Assembly (NCBI GenBank): GCA_020635055.1
Contig: JACKAN010000018.1
Location: 7,132 to 71,131, forward strand
Direction: 5' to 3'
Origin: Pseudobdellovibrionaceae bacterium
GTDB lineage: Bacteria > Bdellovibrionota > Bdellovibrionia > Bdellovibrionales > UBA1609
Length of the DNA stretch: 64,000 nucleotides
Under the pieces are notes generated by a model. That model saw only the letters and a program-made list of their open reading frames with translations. It had not been told where the DNA came from and did no database searches. Below are positions 8,125 to 16,754 of the stretch, piece by piece (position 1 is the first letter of the stretch; the number at the start of each line of letters is the position of its first letter). Made by a program: the position numbers and the translations under genes.

Positions 8125-9434
8125 TATTTAAAAATAGTTTAAATAGTTTGATTGCAATGACATTTATTTTTTCTATAATTGGTTGTCAAGATCCTAAAAC
8201 ACCTCTATTGATGGAGCCAGTTAAAGAAGCGGAAGTGTTTAAGGAAAAAGTTCTTCCACCACAGCAAAAAGTAAATACCAAAGTAGATATTATTTTTGTT
8301 TTAGACAATTCTAATAGTATGGAGAATGAAATTGAATTTTTAAAATCCAACTCCCATAAACTTACTGAAAAATTGTTACAATTTAGTCAGATTGATCCTC
8401 ATGTGGGAGTGCTTTATGTACACGACTCCACAAGATACACCAATGATCCTAAGCAAAGCAATGGCGTGCTAAAACATCATCCCGAAACAAATAAGATTCA
8501 ATATTTTGAAAAAGGAGAGTTGGTTTCTCTTAACAGTAATGCTAATCAGAAGTATTTATCAAAAGAAACACTTCATTTATTGCCAAGCTATTTTGATATT
8601 GAGGTGCCTTTTGTAGCCAGAAGAGGCACTAAAACAGTAAAGGGTGTTAAAACAGAGCTTTATCCTATTGGACCAGAAGTAGAAGAGGCTTTTTCACCAG
8701 TGTTAGCAGCAACCAAGAATTCAAAGTATCAGAAAACATTTTTTAGAGAAGATGCTTTATTGGTTTTAATTTTTGTGACGGACGCGGAAACGGGCGACAT
8801 TCCTTCAGATAAGTTAAAAAGTCAACCTGAACTTAAAGATGTTGTAGAGAATATCGATCCAGTAATGCTTTACAATCAAATTTTAGTTTTTAAAAAGGGA
8901 AAGGCTTCAGATATATTAGCCTATGGAGTTCTTTGTGAAAATGAAGATATTGAATGTCAGAATAATGGAATAGAACATCCATCATTAAAAATTAAAAAGT
9001 TTATTAACATTGTCCATGAAAAAAGAAGTGCAGAGCTAAATGCTAGAGTTGAAGGTTCACAAAGAAATGAAAAGAAGTTAGATCAATTAAAAGTTCTAAA
9101 CTTACGTTCTGAAAACTGGGGCGAAAAGTTATCTGTTATTGGAGAAGCTATAAGCAATGAAACAATCTTGAGATCAATAAAATTGCAGTTTGTTCCTGAG
9201 GTAGAATTAACACAAATAAAAGGTTCAAAAGCTTATAAAATATCTCCTCAACTATCAGTTAAAATGGGTGATAAGGTTTTAGAATTTGGGAAGCATTGGT
9301 TGTATGATGCAGCTCAAAATTCTGTAACTCTATTGCCAAGCGTATTGGCTTTTAAAGAAGTTAAAACTCAAAGTTTTTCAGTTACAGGTGTGGCAGTTAC
9401 AATGGATCAATATGCAAAGCCCTTAAGCTTTTAG
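8109..9434 (+). CDS. VWA-domain lipoprotein
   Basis: A 441-residue protein. The first 26 residues form a lipoprotein signal ending in a FSIIGC lipobox (Cys26). A von Willebrand factor A-like domain starts at about residue 57 with KVDIIFVLDNSNSM, which contains the DxSxS metal-binding motif (MIDAS). A second acidic element (LIFVTDAETGD) lies at about residue 220, as expected for VWA folds. VWA proteins bind partners through a metal ion. A GAGG ribosome site at 8099-8102 supports the start despite the overlap with the TPR gene. It is the last gene of the operon, and its 3' end overlaps the convergent ppa gene by 12 bases. Confidence 0.78.
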   Translation: MGFEIVFKNSLNSLIAMTFIFSIIGCQDPKTPLLMEPVKEAEVFKEKVLPPQQKVNTKVDIIFVLDNSNSMENEIEFLKSNSHKLTEKLLQFSQIDPHVGVLYVHDSTRYTNDPKQSNGVLKHHPETNKIQYFEKGELVSLNSNANQKYLSKETLHLLPSYFDIEVPFVARRGTKTVKGVKTELYPIGPEVEEAFSPVLAATKNSKYQKTFFREDALLVLIFVTDAETGDIPSDKLKSQPELKDVVENIDPVMLYNQILVFKKGKASDILAYGVLCENEDIECQNNGIEHPSLKIKKFINIVHEKRSAELNARVEGSQRNEKKLDQLKVLNLRSENWGEKLSVIGEAISNETILRSIKLQFVPEVELTQIKGSKAYKISPQLSVKMGDKVLEFGKHWLYDAAQNSVTLLPSVLAFKEVKTQSFSVTGVAVTMDQYAKPLSF

Positions 9435-9956
9435 ATTAGACTTATTATAGTAATCTATGGCATTAAGAATAATTGTTTTGGCTATGCTTGCATCTAAAAA
9501 GTTTTCAACGACTACAGTTTTATTTTCTAATATTTTATAGTCTTCAAAAAAGCGTTTTAATTCAGATAATCTATGGACAGGCAACTCTGAGATGGAGTTA
9601 AAGTGACTGTACTCAGGATCATTGGCGTGTACTGCAATTATTTTGTCGTCGGCAACCCCTTCATCTTTCATTTTCATCACACCTATGGGTTTGGCGACCA
9701 TTATAGTTAATGGATGCACCGGCTCTTGTCCTAAGACAAGAATGTCTAAAGGATCATTATCTTCACAATAGGTTTTGGGTATAAAACCATAATTTGCCGG
9801 GTAGTGAACAGAGCTAAATAACACTCTATCGACAGCTATAAGCCCTGTGGCTTTGTCCAATTCATATTTATTTTTTGAAGATTTGGGTACTTCGATAACA
9901 ACTCTAACTAAATTGGGAACATTGTTTCCAAGTTCCACATCATGCCATGGGTTCAT
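9423..9956 (-). CDS. ppa: Inorganic pyrophosphatase (family I)
   Basis: Cytoplasmic Mg-dependent enzyme that hydrolyses pyrophosphate to two phosphates and so drives nucleic-acid and other biosynthesis. The length of 177 residues is typical for bacterial family I enzymes. The signature DNDPLDILVLG (three metal-binding Asp residues), the SSVHYPANYGFIPKT strand and the EYSHFNSISELP region are all present. Convergent with the VWA gene, with overlapping 3' ends. This is ordinary housekeeping and marks the end of the motor operon. Confidence 0.95.
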   Translation of the reverse strand: MNPWHDVELGNNVPNLVRVVIEVPKSSKNKYELDKATGLIAVDRVLFSSVHYPANYGFIPKTYCEDNDPLDILVLGQEPVHPLTIMVAKPIGVMKMKDEGVADDKIIAVHANDPEYSHFNSISELPVHRLSELKRFFEDYKILENKTVVVENFLDASIAKTIILNAIDYYNKSNLKA

Positions 9957-10132
9957 AAATTAAAGTCTATAATATAATAATTTAAGAAGAAACAAGATTT
10001 TACAAGGATGCGGCTTTCTGAATAACAATAATTAAAAAACTACCAACCAGACATACGGAGAGGCTAATACGGAAAGACAAATACGAAAATGATTGTTAGT
10101 TTAACTACCATGAAACTATTACAGATTTTAGA

Positions 10133-10164
10133 CCTTAGAATGACTATTAATTGTAATTCTAAGG
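10133..10164. promoter_or_regulatory. Inverted repeat upstream of the 10241 gene
   Basis: Perfect 9-base arms CCTTAGAAT (10133-10141) and ATTCTAAGG (10156-10164) with a 14-base spacer, lying 77 bases before the start of the next gene. No T-run follows, so an operator or mRNA hairpin is more likely than a terminator. The rest of the 9957-10240 gap shows nothing else recognisable. Confidence 0.4.
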
Positions 10165-10240
10165 TATATAGAGTTGATAAACTTTGGAATGGAATTTGTA
10201 TAACATATTTATATGAAATTGTAAGTTTTCTGGAGGAGTC

Positions 10241-10609
10241 ATGAAATTTATTGTTTTTTCGTTACTAGCTACATTGTTTATAGGGACTGAATCCCGTGCC
10301 GAAGAAGTTAAGTCTTCCGCCACATGTATTGGTGTCACTAATAATAATGAATATATAGACTCTGATTATCTAGAAGCTTATGGAGAAACTAAAGAAGTAG
10401 CCTTTGAAAAGTTAGTTGGACTTTGTCGCTTACATACTTTTAGAGATAGAAGTATCGTGCAAAACTATCTTGTTATTGAATATACAATCGGAGCGAAAAG
10501 AGTTGCAAGCCAAGTTGAGCCCGGGATTGAAAAAATTGTGAACGGATTGTTTATTTTGGATATGGTAGAGGCCGATGCAGAGAACAGTAGAGCCAAAGAA
10601 CAAGAATAA
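10241..10609 (+). CDS. Small secreted hypothetical protein
   Basis: A 122-residue protein with a signal peptide (MKFIVFSLLATLFIGTESRA) and a GGAGG ribosome site just upstream. The mature protein has two Cys (CIGVTNNNEY, LCRLHTF) that could form one disulphide, and an acidic C-terminus. No family recognised. It stands alone between ppa and an IS256 insertion that lies 65 bases after its stop, so the IS has not broken it. Confidence 0.6.
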   Translation: MKFIVFSLLATLFIGTESRAEEVKSSATCIGVTNNNEYIDSDYLEAYGETKEVAFEKLVGLCRLHTFRDRSIVQNYLVIEYTIGAKRVASQVEPGIEKIVNGLFILDMVEADAENSRAKEQE

Positions 10610-10674
10610 TATTCTTTATTGTTAAAGCTATAGAAGAGAATGAGAAGAGAAGCTAAAGTTTAAATGGTTCTAAC

Positions 10675-12259
10675 GGTAGCGTAAAAATTATTGTGTACGA
10701 AGCCTAACTAGGTGATCCTACAATTTGATTGTGGGCACCACGGAAGGAGCATCGTATGTCAGACCAAAGTTCGGAAATTGCCAGACTAATGGAGAGTCCA
10801 GAAATGAAGGACTCTTTAAGCAAAGTAAAAAAGTTTGAGGATCTAAGTGCCCCAGGCGGGCCGATGCAACTGATGATCAAACTCATGGCTGAGGGGCTGA
10901 TGGAATCAGAACGGGACCATCATTTAGGGTACGGCCATAGCGAGCGGTCAAAGAAAAGTGGCACCAATAGCCGCAATGGTTTCTCGTCGAAAAAAATTAA
11001 AACATCGTTTGGGGAGACAGAAATTTCGGTTCCCCGTGACAGGGATGGCGAGTTCACCCCGACACTGCTTGAAAAATACAAGAGAATTGATCCCGATATT
11101 GAAAGGAAAATTTTTAGCCTATACGGAAAAGGCATGAGCACTCGAGATGTTACGGATGTCATCGCCGGCATTTACGGCAGCGATGTAAGTGCCACACTGG
11201 TATCTCAAATCACTAACAGGATCAAAGATTCAATTGCCGATTGGCAGTCTCGGCCTCTGTCGTCAGTATATGCCGTCGTGTTTTTTGACGCCATATTTTT
11301 TAAATCTCGAGAGGACGGCAAAGTTATAAATAAGGCCTCCTATACTTGCTACGGAATTAATACCCATGGGGACGTTGATATTCTAGGTATTTGGATCTCG
11401 AACACTGAGGGCTCGCGCTTTTGGTTGAGTGTGCTTGATGACCTACGGTCTAGAGGGGTAGAAGATATTCTAATTGCCTGTGTCGATGGCCTAAAGGGTT
11501 TTCCCGAAGCCATCGAAAATATCTTCCCAAAAACTGAGGTTCAGCTATGTATAGTCCACCAAATTCGAAACAGCCTCAAATACGTAGGCTCCAGTGCCCA
11601 AAGAGAGTTTATTTTAGATTTAAAAACGATCTATCAAGCAACAGATATAAGGGCCGCCGAATTGGCTCTGACAGATTTTGAGGAAAAATGGGGTTCCCGT
11701 TATCCTAGCGCCGTTAACCCCTGGAGAGCAAATTGGCAGCACCTCAGCTCATACTTCAAATATCCGGCAGAAATTCGACGAATGATTTACACCACTAATA
11801 TCGTAGAGAATGTTCACCGACAGTTCCGCAAAGTCATGAAAACAAAATCGAGTTTCCCCAACGACGATGCCCTAGTAAAAATGCTCTTTCTTGCTATCCA
11901 AAGCTTGCTGGCCAAGCCAAGGAAAAAGCGAGGTTGGCCAGTTATTGCGGGCCAGCTGGCCATCCATTTTGAAAATAGGATGACGTAGCTAACACGGAAT
12001 TCTTAATCAATAATTTTCTGCCCGAACCCTTCGCCCCCCAGGGGGTGAGGGGGGAAAATTATCAAAAAAAAGGCGAGGCGAAGCCTTTCAATATTTACAT
12101 GAATTGTGACAGCTTTGCTGGCGCCATTCATGTTCTTATAAAGCTTGAAATCGATAAACATTTATGGGAGGTTGCACAAAGAAGGTCAACTTGGGCCCAG
12201 CCCAAAGTCGACTGGGTTGATAATAAATTTGCTTCATACACAAAGATTTTTACACTCTC
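10675..12259 (+). mobile_element. IS256-family insertion sequence, copy 1
   Basis: A 1585-base element identical, as far as read, to the copy at 36616-38200. Its ends are imperfect inverted repeats of about 29 bases: the left begins GGTAGCGTAAAAATTATTG, the right (read inward) GAGAGTGTAAAAATCTTTG. The flanks are GTTCTAAC (10667-10674) and TTTCTAAC (12260-12267), an 8-base target duplication with one mismatch. About 270 bases after the transposase hold a G-rich stretch and a short open frame, which I regard as noncoding. Confidence 0.92.
10756..11988 (+). CDS. IS256-family (Mutator-type) transposase
   Basis: A 410-residue DDE transposase. I start it at the ATG at 10756 because GGAAGGAGC lies directly upstream; an in-frame GTG at 10729 has no ribosome site. 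The N-terminal region contains GPMQLMIKLMAEGLMESERDHHLGY, typical of the family. The catalytic acidic residues are likely those in VVFFDAIFFKSRED, CVDGLKGFPEAI and TTNIVENVHRQFRK. Intact and apparently able to move the element by cut-and-paste. Same protein as the copy at 36697. Confidence 0.93.
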   Translation: MSDQSSEIARLMESPEMKDSLSKVKKFEDLSAPGGPMQLMIKLMAEGLMESERDHHLGYGHSERSKKSGTNSRNGFSSKKIKTSFGETEISVPRDRDGEFTPTLLEKYKRIDPDIERKIFSLYGKGMSTRDVTDVIAGIYGSDVSATLVSQITNRIKDSIADWQSRPLSSVYAVVFFDAIFFKSREDGKVINKASYTCYGINTHGDVDILGIWISNTEGSRFWLSVLDDLRSRGVEDILIACVDGLKGFPEAIENIFPKTEVQLCIVHQIRNSLKYVGSSAQREFILDLKTIYQATDIRAAELALTDFEEKWGSRYPSAVNPWRANWQHLSSYFKYPAEIRRMIYTTNIVENVHRQFRKVMKTKSSFPNDDALVKMLFLAIQSLLAKPRKKRGWPVIAGQLAIHFENRMT

Positions 12260-12280
12260 TTTCTAACGAATTTGTAATTA

Positions 12281-12784
12281 TTAAAAGTTATTATCTTTGC
12301 GAGATAAGACTTCTTTGAGTTTACTTTCTAAAGATTTATCTATTAATTCCTTTAAGTTTTTAAGATCGGTTTCGCTAAGAGCTAGCTTTGAGTTGCTTTC
12401 TGGTGTTTGAAGCAGAGTTGTGGAGAGTAAGGGATTTAGTTTTTCATCAATTTTGAATAATTTGAGCCATCTTTTTTCACTATTATAAAATTTTAGAATA
12501 AAAAAGCTGAAAAAAAGAACTATTAAATTACTAACTAAAAATAAATCTACTTGTACATAGCCGAAACTCTTATAAAGATAAATCATATAGTAAAATGTTA
12601 TAAAAAGAGAAACTGCAAAAGCAAAAGTTACAAATATTATGGACATTAAAAATATAAATAAATTTCTTAAACCTTTTACTGTTTCTAGTATAAATATCCA
12701 ACTTTGAATTTTAAAAAATCTTTTGCTTTCAGTAACCAAGGATACACAATAAAAATCAAATAATACTTCTAAAGATTTCCACAC
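12281..12784 (-). CDS. Membrane protein of unknown function, paired with DUF883 gene
   Basis: A 167-residue protein with two hydrophobic segments (about residues 42-72 and 79-99) that form a hairpin, followed by a charged helical C-terminus (residues about 110-167). It resembles small holin-like or stress membrane proteins, but no family is certain. It lies 24 bases downstream of the DUF883-like gene on the same strand, so the two probably share a promoter. YqjD/ElaB-type operons also pair a DUF883 protein with a small two-helix membrane protein. Confidence 0.6.
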   Translation of the reverse strand: MWKSLEVLFDFYCVSLVTESKRFFKIQSWIFILETVKGLRNLFIFLMSIIFVTFAFAVSLFITFYYMIYLYKSFGYVQVDLFLVSNLIVLFFSFFILKFYNSEKRWLKLFKIDEKLNPLLSTTLLQTPESNSKLALSETDLKNLKELIDKSLESKLKEVLSRKDNNF

Positions 12785-12808
12785 ACTAAGACCTCTTAAA
12801 ATAATTAA

Positions 12809-13138
12809 TTAAGATTTTCTTCCTAAAATATAACCTAAAAGGCCAGATATTACCGTAGCTCCTCCTATATATATCCAAGGATGTTCGTGAACAGATTCCT
12901 TTACAGTTTCGTGGGCTTGTTTTAATTGCTCTTGAGAAGCTTCACCAAACTCTTTAAACGCATGCTTCACTTCGGGCTTGAGATCCGTGAGTACTCCTTT
13001 TAACTTATTGTAGTCTCTGTCCATCATTAATTTTATTTCATTCGAACTTTCTTTGGCAGCATCATTTAAAATCTGCAAGGCACTTTGTATAGACTTTACT
13101 TCATCTTGATTTCCTACTCTAAGTTTCGATTTTTCCAT
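12809..13138 (-). CDS. DUF883 (ElaB/YqjD)-like membrane-anchored protein
   Basis: A 109-residue protein with a long amphipathic helical N-terminus (residues about 10-80) and a C-terminal membrane anchor with a Gly-zipper (WIYIGGATVISGLLGYILGRK). This is the classic ElaB/YqjD/DUF883 layout; E. coli members sit in the inner membrane, bind ribosomes and are induced by stress. First gene of a two-gene minus-strand unit. Its upstream region holds a 9-base tandem repeat (13174-13227). Confidence 0.8.
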   Translation of the reverse strand: MEKSKLRVGNQDEVKSIQSALQILNDAAKESSNEIKLMMDRDYNKLKGVLTDLKPEVKHAFKEFGEASQEQLKQAHETVKESVHEHPWIYIGGATVISGLLGYILGRKS

Positions 13139-13173
13139 TTATTTGACTCCCTTAAAATTGTTATCAACTTATT

Positions 13174-13227
13174 ATTATTTAAATTATTTAAATTATTTAA
13201 ATTATTTAAATTATTTAAATTATTTGA
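13174..13227. repeat. Six tandem copies of ATTATTTAA
   Basis: The 9-base unit ATTATTTAA is repeated six times without interruption; the last copy reads ATTATTTGA. It lies 36 bases upstream of the DUF883 start, in the expected promoter region. Copy number may vary by slippage and so change promoter spacing or curvature. Confidence 0.9.
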
Positions 13228-13418
13228 ATATTTTGTCAGAAAATGGAATGAATTCATGTTGGTTTTATATATAGTGTTTTTCCTTTTCTAATAATCTAGT
13301 ATGAATAATCGTTAAAAAATGTTTGTTGTTTAAACTAAATTCATAGAAGCTGTGTGCCATGTGAGTTTACTTTAAAGAAACTACTTACCTTTATGTATTA
13401 ATAAGATAAATTAAAAGG

Positions 13419-14051
13419 GTGTCGTTAATAGTTCCAAAAAATTTTAATCAAGACTATTTTGTTTCGGAAATGAAAAATTCTCAGATTTGTATTTTTGATG
13501 AAATGATTTCAAAGACAACCCAAATGACCTTATTAGATGTTGCCAAAACTATTTACAATTCTGGTGATTTTTCCCATGCTAAAATTGGCAAGGGCCTTAA
13601 TAAAAAGGAAATTAAAGAAATTCGTGGGGATTTGATTTGTTGGCTGGATGACTGGTCATCCTTTCCCTTAAGTGAAGTTAAGGAAGTGCTTGAGCAAATC
13701 TTAGTTTTTGCTCGTAGGGGTATGTACTTGCCTTTAAAGCGATTTGAGTCCCATTTTTCCTTTTACCCAGTAGGTCGTGGATATTTAAAACATGTGGATC
13801 GTCATAAAAATAATCCTAGTCGATGGCTAAGTGCCGTTTTATATTTAGCTGAATTAAGTGATGAAGGCGGAGGGGAACTTGTGGTTTATTCCCACGATAA
13901 GACTGTGCCTCCCATGATAGTAAAACCCCAACCGCGTAGGTTGGTTGTTTTTGACAGTTATTTAGAGCATGAGGTAAATGTGACAAAGGTTGATAGGTGG
14001 AGCTTGACATCCTGGTTTCGCGATGATGTTCATCCAATGATTAGTATTTAA
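13419..14051 (+). CDS. Fe(II)/2-oxoglutarate-dependent oxygenase (prolyl-hydroxylase-like)
   Basis: A 210-residue double-stranded beta-helix oxygenase. It starts at GTG 13419, preceded by AAAAGGG. The iron-binding triad is visible as H125-x-D127 (KHVDRHKNN) and a distal His184 (YLEHEVN), followed by SLTSWFR, whose Arg should bind 2-oxoglutarate. It resembles the P4H/EGLN-type bacterial hydroxylases of the SM-20 family, which may modify elongation factors or ribosomal proteins. The next gene encodes an Rsm22-like protein, only 12 bases downstream, so a shared role in translation is plausible. Confidence 0.82.
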   Translation: MSLIVPKNFNQDYFVSEMKNSQICIFDEMISKTTQMTLLDVAKTIYNSGDFSHAKIGKGLNKKEIKEIRGDLICWLDDWSSFPLSEVKEVLEQILVFARRGMYLPLKRFESHFSFYPVGRGYLKHVDRHKNNPSRWLSAVLYLAELSDEGGGELVVYSHDKTVPPMIVKPQPRRLVVFDSYLEHEVNVTKVDRWSLTSWFRDDVHPMISI

Positions 14052-14063
14052 TAGGATAGAGAA

Positions 14064-15191
14064 TTGAAGAAAAAAATAAGTAAGAACAGTAAGATCTCAA
14101 ATAGATTGTTAGATGCCTGGCATGAACAATTAAAGCAATTGTCACGGGGACATGGGGTTTCAAAAAAAGATTCAGATAACTATCTCATAGTTAAAAGTAT
14201 TGTTAAGGAAAATTTCCATGCCCTCCGTGATTTATGGCAAGCCTATAATTTTCGTGATCAAAGTAGTAGGCAAAGAAATGTGTCGGAGGCTAAGTTTGCG
14301 GTGGCATATTTGTTGGGATTTCATTTAAATAATGTCCAAAGAAACTTACAAATATTAAATCGTGTTTCTCAAAAATTTAAAAAATTTCCTGATGAAATCA
14401 AGAATAAAGCGCGAATTCTTGACTTGGGATGTGGTAGTGGTGCTTGGTCGATGACAATGATTGATTTTTTGCAAAAACAAAATGCGAAAAACCTAGAGGT
14501 TGAGATTATAGATCGTAGTAGATTTTTGCTTCAATCTGCTGAAGTGGGCTTGAAATCTATGGATAGTAATTTATCAGTCAAAAAATTGCAAAGCGTACTT
14601 GGCGATGAGAAATGTTTGTCTGTTCTAGATAAGGTCGTTAAAAACTCAGAAGAAAAGGGTCAAGCATTATGGGTGGGCCTTGGCTATGTATGGAATGAAT
14701 TAAAAGCTCAACCAAGAAGTAAAAAAGCTATATTCCTTTGGTTGAAAAAACTTTCACAGTCAACAGCCCCAGTTTTGCTTTTTGTATCAGATCCCGGCCG
14801 AGAACGAGAGGCTAAAGAGTTGCAGAAGTTAAGGGAGAACTTAGTTAAAGCCGGATATTCCATGGTGTATCCCTGCCCAAAAACCCATTCATGTCCAATG
14901 CTAAAAACTAATAAAGACTGGTGCTTTAGTGAAGTGACAAATCATCAAACCAATTCTTGGCAACCCGTTAGCCACGCTCTTCATTTAAAAAGAGAAAATT
15001 TAGCTGTAGCCAGCTATGTTTTTGTAAATACTCAAGCAAAAAATAAAATAGACTTAGAGGCTCCAGAATGGGTCGCTGTTGGGCGCCCAACGACTGCCTA
15101 TCAGGAGGAGTTACTATGTTGTAATGGACGAAGTCTTAAAAAAATAGATTCCAACTTCAGATTTTTGCGCGGTGAAACCTGCTCTGAGTAG
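14064..15191 (+). CDS. Rsm22-like SAM-dependent methyltransferase
   Basis: A 375-residue protein that starts at TTG 14064 after TAGGAT. The SAM-binding motif I is ILDLGCGSGAWSMTM at about residue 119. The second half has the Rsm22 features: LLFVSDPGRERE, then a Cys-rich stretch YPCPKTHSCPM..DWC that in mitochondrial Rsm22 binds an iron-sulphur cluster. Rsm22 family proteins act in small-ribosomal-subunit assembly. Together with the preceding oxygenase it probably forms a two-gene translation-related unit. Confidence 0.78.
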   Translation: MKKKISKNSKISNRLLDAWHEQLKQLSRGHGVSKKDSDNYLIVKSIVKENFHALRDLWQAYNFRDQSSRQRNVSEAKFAVAYLLGFHLNNVQRNLQILNRVSQKFKKFPDEIKNKARILDLGCGSGAWSMTMIDFLQKQNAKNLEVEIIDRSRFLLQSAEVGLKSMDSNLSVKKLQSVLGDEKCLSVLDKVVKNSEEKGQALWVGLGYVWNELKAQPRSKKAIFLWLKKLSQSTAPVLLFVSDPGREREAKELQKLRENLVKAGYSMVYPCPKTHSCPMLKTNKDWCFSEVTNHQTNSWQPVSHALHLKRENLAVASYVFVNTQAKNKIDLEAPEWVAVGRPTTAYQEELLCCNGRSLKKIDSNFRFLRGETCSE

Positions 15192-15303
15192 TTCAATGCT
15201 TACAATCATACATTTAAAGATCTTGTAAAATGGGTGTTATTCGTTGCTTTTAGTTAATATAAAATATTATATTTTTGACTTGTTTTAATTGTGGAGGTGG
15301 AAA

Positions 15304-15639
15304 ATGGCTGAGAATTATTATGTGGATTCAGATTTAAGTAAATTTCCAAAGATTACAGAGTTTCAGAAAGAATTGGGTGATAAGTTTTTTAGTTGGTACT
15401 CGTCGGTTTTTGCTGAGGGTGCTCTCACAGCTAGGGAGAAATCTTTAATAGCCTTGGCGGTGTCACATGCCGTACAGTGCCCTTACTGCATAGATGCTTA
15501 CACTCAGGATACATTGCAAAAGGGATGCACGGAAGAACAAATGATGGAGGCGGTACATGTATCTGCCGCCATTCGTGGTGGGGCGTCTATGGTTCATGGT
15601 GTTCAAATGATGAATAAAGTAAAAAAAATATCTATGTAA
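15304..15639 (+). CDS. Arsenosugar-associated peroxidase-like protein (AhpD/CMD fold)
   Basis: A 111-residue carboxymuconolactone-decarboxylase/AhpD-type protein. The start ATG 15304 follows GGAGGTGG; the upstream in-frame ATG at 15289 would place the ribosome site inside the gene. The redox motif CPYCIDAY is preceded by LTAREKSLIALAVSHAVQ, as in AhpD. The position 14 bases before arsS matches the conserved pair in arsenosugar biosynthesis clusters. The exact reaction is unknown; a thiol-redox role is inferred. Confidence 0.85.
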   Translation: MAENYYVDSDLSKFPKITEFQKELGDKFFSWYSSVFAEGALTAREKSLIALAVSHAVQCPYCIDAYTQDTLQKGCTEEQMMEAVHVSAAIRGGASMVHGVQMMNKVKKISM

Positions 15640-15653
15640 TTTAGGGGTGGGGA

Positions 15654-16694
15654 ATGTCTTCGTTGCTGTCTAGAAATTCAAATTTATCTTTGTCTCATGA
15701 GCAAATACAACTTTTAGAGGAAGCTCCTTTTAAATTAGAGTCTTTTTCTAGCCAGCTAAAAAAACTTGGGCATTTTCCATTGAAACCGACTGAAATTGAT
15801 ATTTTACAAATTAATATGGGGAAAATGTGCAATCAAACATGTCGTCATTGCCATGTGGATGCTGGGCCTGATCGCAAAGAGATAATGAGTCTTGAAACCC
15901 TGGAACAGTGTTTGGAAATTATTAAAAACAATAATATCTCTACGGTGGACTTAACGGGTGGTGCCCCAGAAATGAATCCACATTTTCGTTGGTTTGTTGA
16001 GCAGTTGAGTCCATTGGGAGTTAAAACAATTGATCGTTGTAACTTAACTATTATCACTGCAAATCCTAAGTATAACGATTTACCCCAATTCTTAGCTCAA
16101 CATAATGTGGAAGTGGTTTCTTCGCTTCCTCATTATTCGCAAAATCATACAGATCGACAACGTGGTAATGGTGTATTTGAAAAATCAATTAAAGCCTTAA
16201 GAATGTTGAATGAAGTGGGGTATGCTAAAGAGGGTAATGATTTAAAATTAAATTTAGTTTATAATCCTGTCGGTTGCTTTTTACCTGGTAATCAAAAGAG
16301 TCTGGAACAAGAGTTTAAAAAACGTTTAAGAATGGATTTTGGCATTGAGTTTAATCAGCTGTTTTGTATTACAAATATGCCCATCAGTCGCTATCTAGAA
16401 TATCTGATTGAATCTGGAAACTATGAATCCTATATGTCTACTTTAGTAAATGCCTTCAATCCTAGTGTTGTTAAAGGTGTTATGTGTAGAAATACACTTT
16501 CTATTGGTTGGGATGGTTATATTTATGATTGTGATTTTAACCAAATGTTAGATTTGAAAGTGGAATCCTCTGCGGCTCAACATGTTAGCGATTTTGATTT
16601 GAATCTTTTAACACAAAGACATATAAGGCTCGGTCAACACTGTTATGCTTGTACCGCAGGGAGTGGATCGAGCTGTGGCGGGGAAACCCTTTAA
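15654..16694 (+). CDS. arsS: Arsenosugar biosynthesis radical SAM protein ArsS
   Basis: A radical S-adenosylmethionine enzyme. The [4Fe-4S]-binding motif is C59NQTC63RHC66HVDAGP, followed by the glycine-rich element DLTGGAPEMNP. The C-terminal region has more Cys (GVMCRNTLSIGWDGYIYDCDFNQ and CYACTAGSGSSCGGETL), as in the ArsS/SPASM-like subfamily. ArsS is thought to transfer the 5'-deoxyadenosyl group to dimethylarsenite, giving the precursor of arsenosugars. Length 346 is normal. It lies in a three-gene unit with the peroxidase-like protein and the TVP38-flavoprotein fusion. No arsM or arsR is visible in the window. Confidence 0.9.
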   Translation: MSSLLSRNSNLSLSHEQIQLLEEAPFKLESFSSQLKKLGHFPLKPTEIDILQINMGKMCNQTCRHCHVDAGPDRKEIMSLETLEQCLEIIKNNNISTVDLTGGAPEMNPHFRWFVEQLSPLGVKTIDRCNLTIITANPKYNDLPQFLAQHNVEVVSSLPHYSQNHTDRQRGNGVFEKSIKALRMLNEVGYAKEGNDLKLNLVYNPVGCFLPGNQKSLEQEFKKRLRMDFGIEFNQLFCITNMPISRYLEYLIESGNYESYMSTLVNAFNPSVVKGVMCRNTLSIGWDGYIYDCDFNQMLDLKVESSAAQHVSDFDLNLLTQRHIRLGQHCYACTAGSGSSCGGETL

Positions 16695-16754
16695 AAAATT
16701 AATTTTAAGTTTACATAACTTGATGAAAGAGTAGAATCTTTTAAGGGGTGAGTT

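Noticed and set aside
12045..12266. 73-codon frame after the IS256 transposase (also at 37986)
   Set aside because: It lies in the IS tail, its end runs out of the element at different points in the two copies, and there is no ribosome site or recognisable protein.
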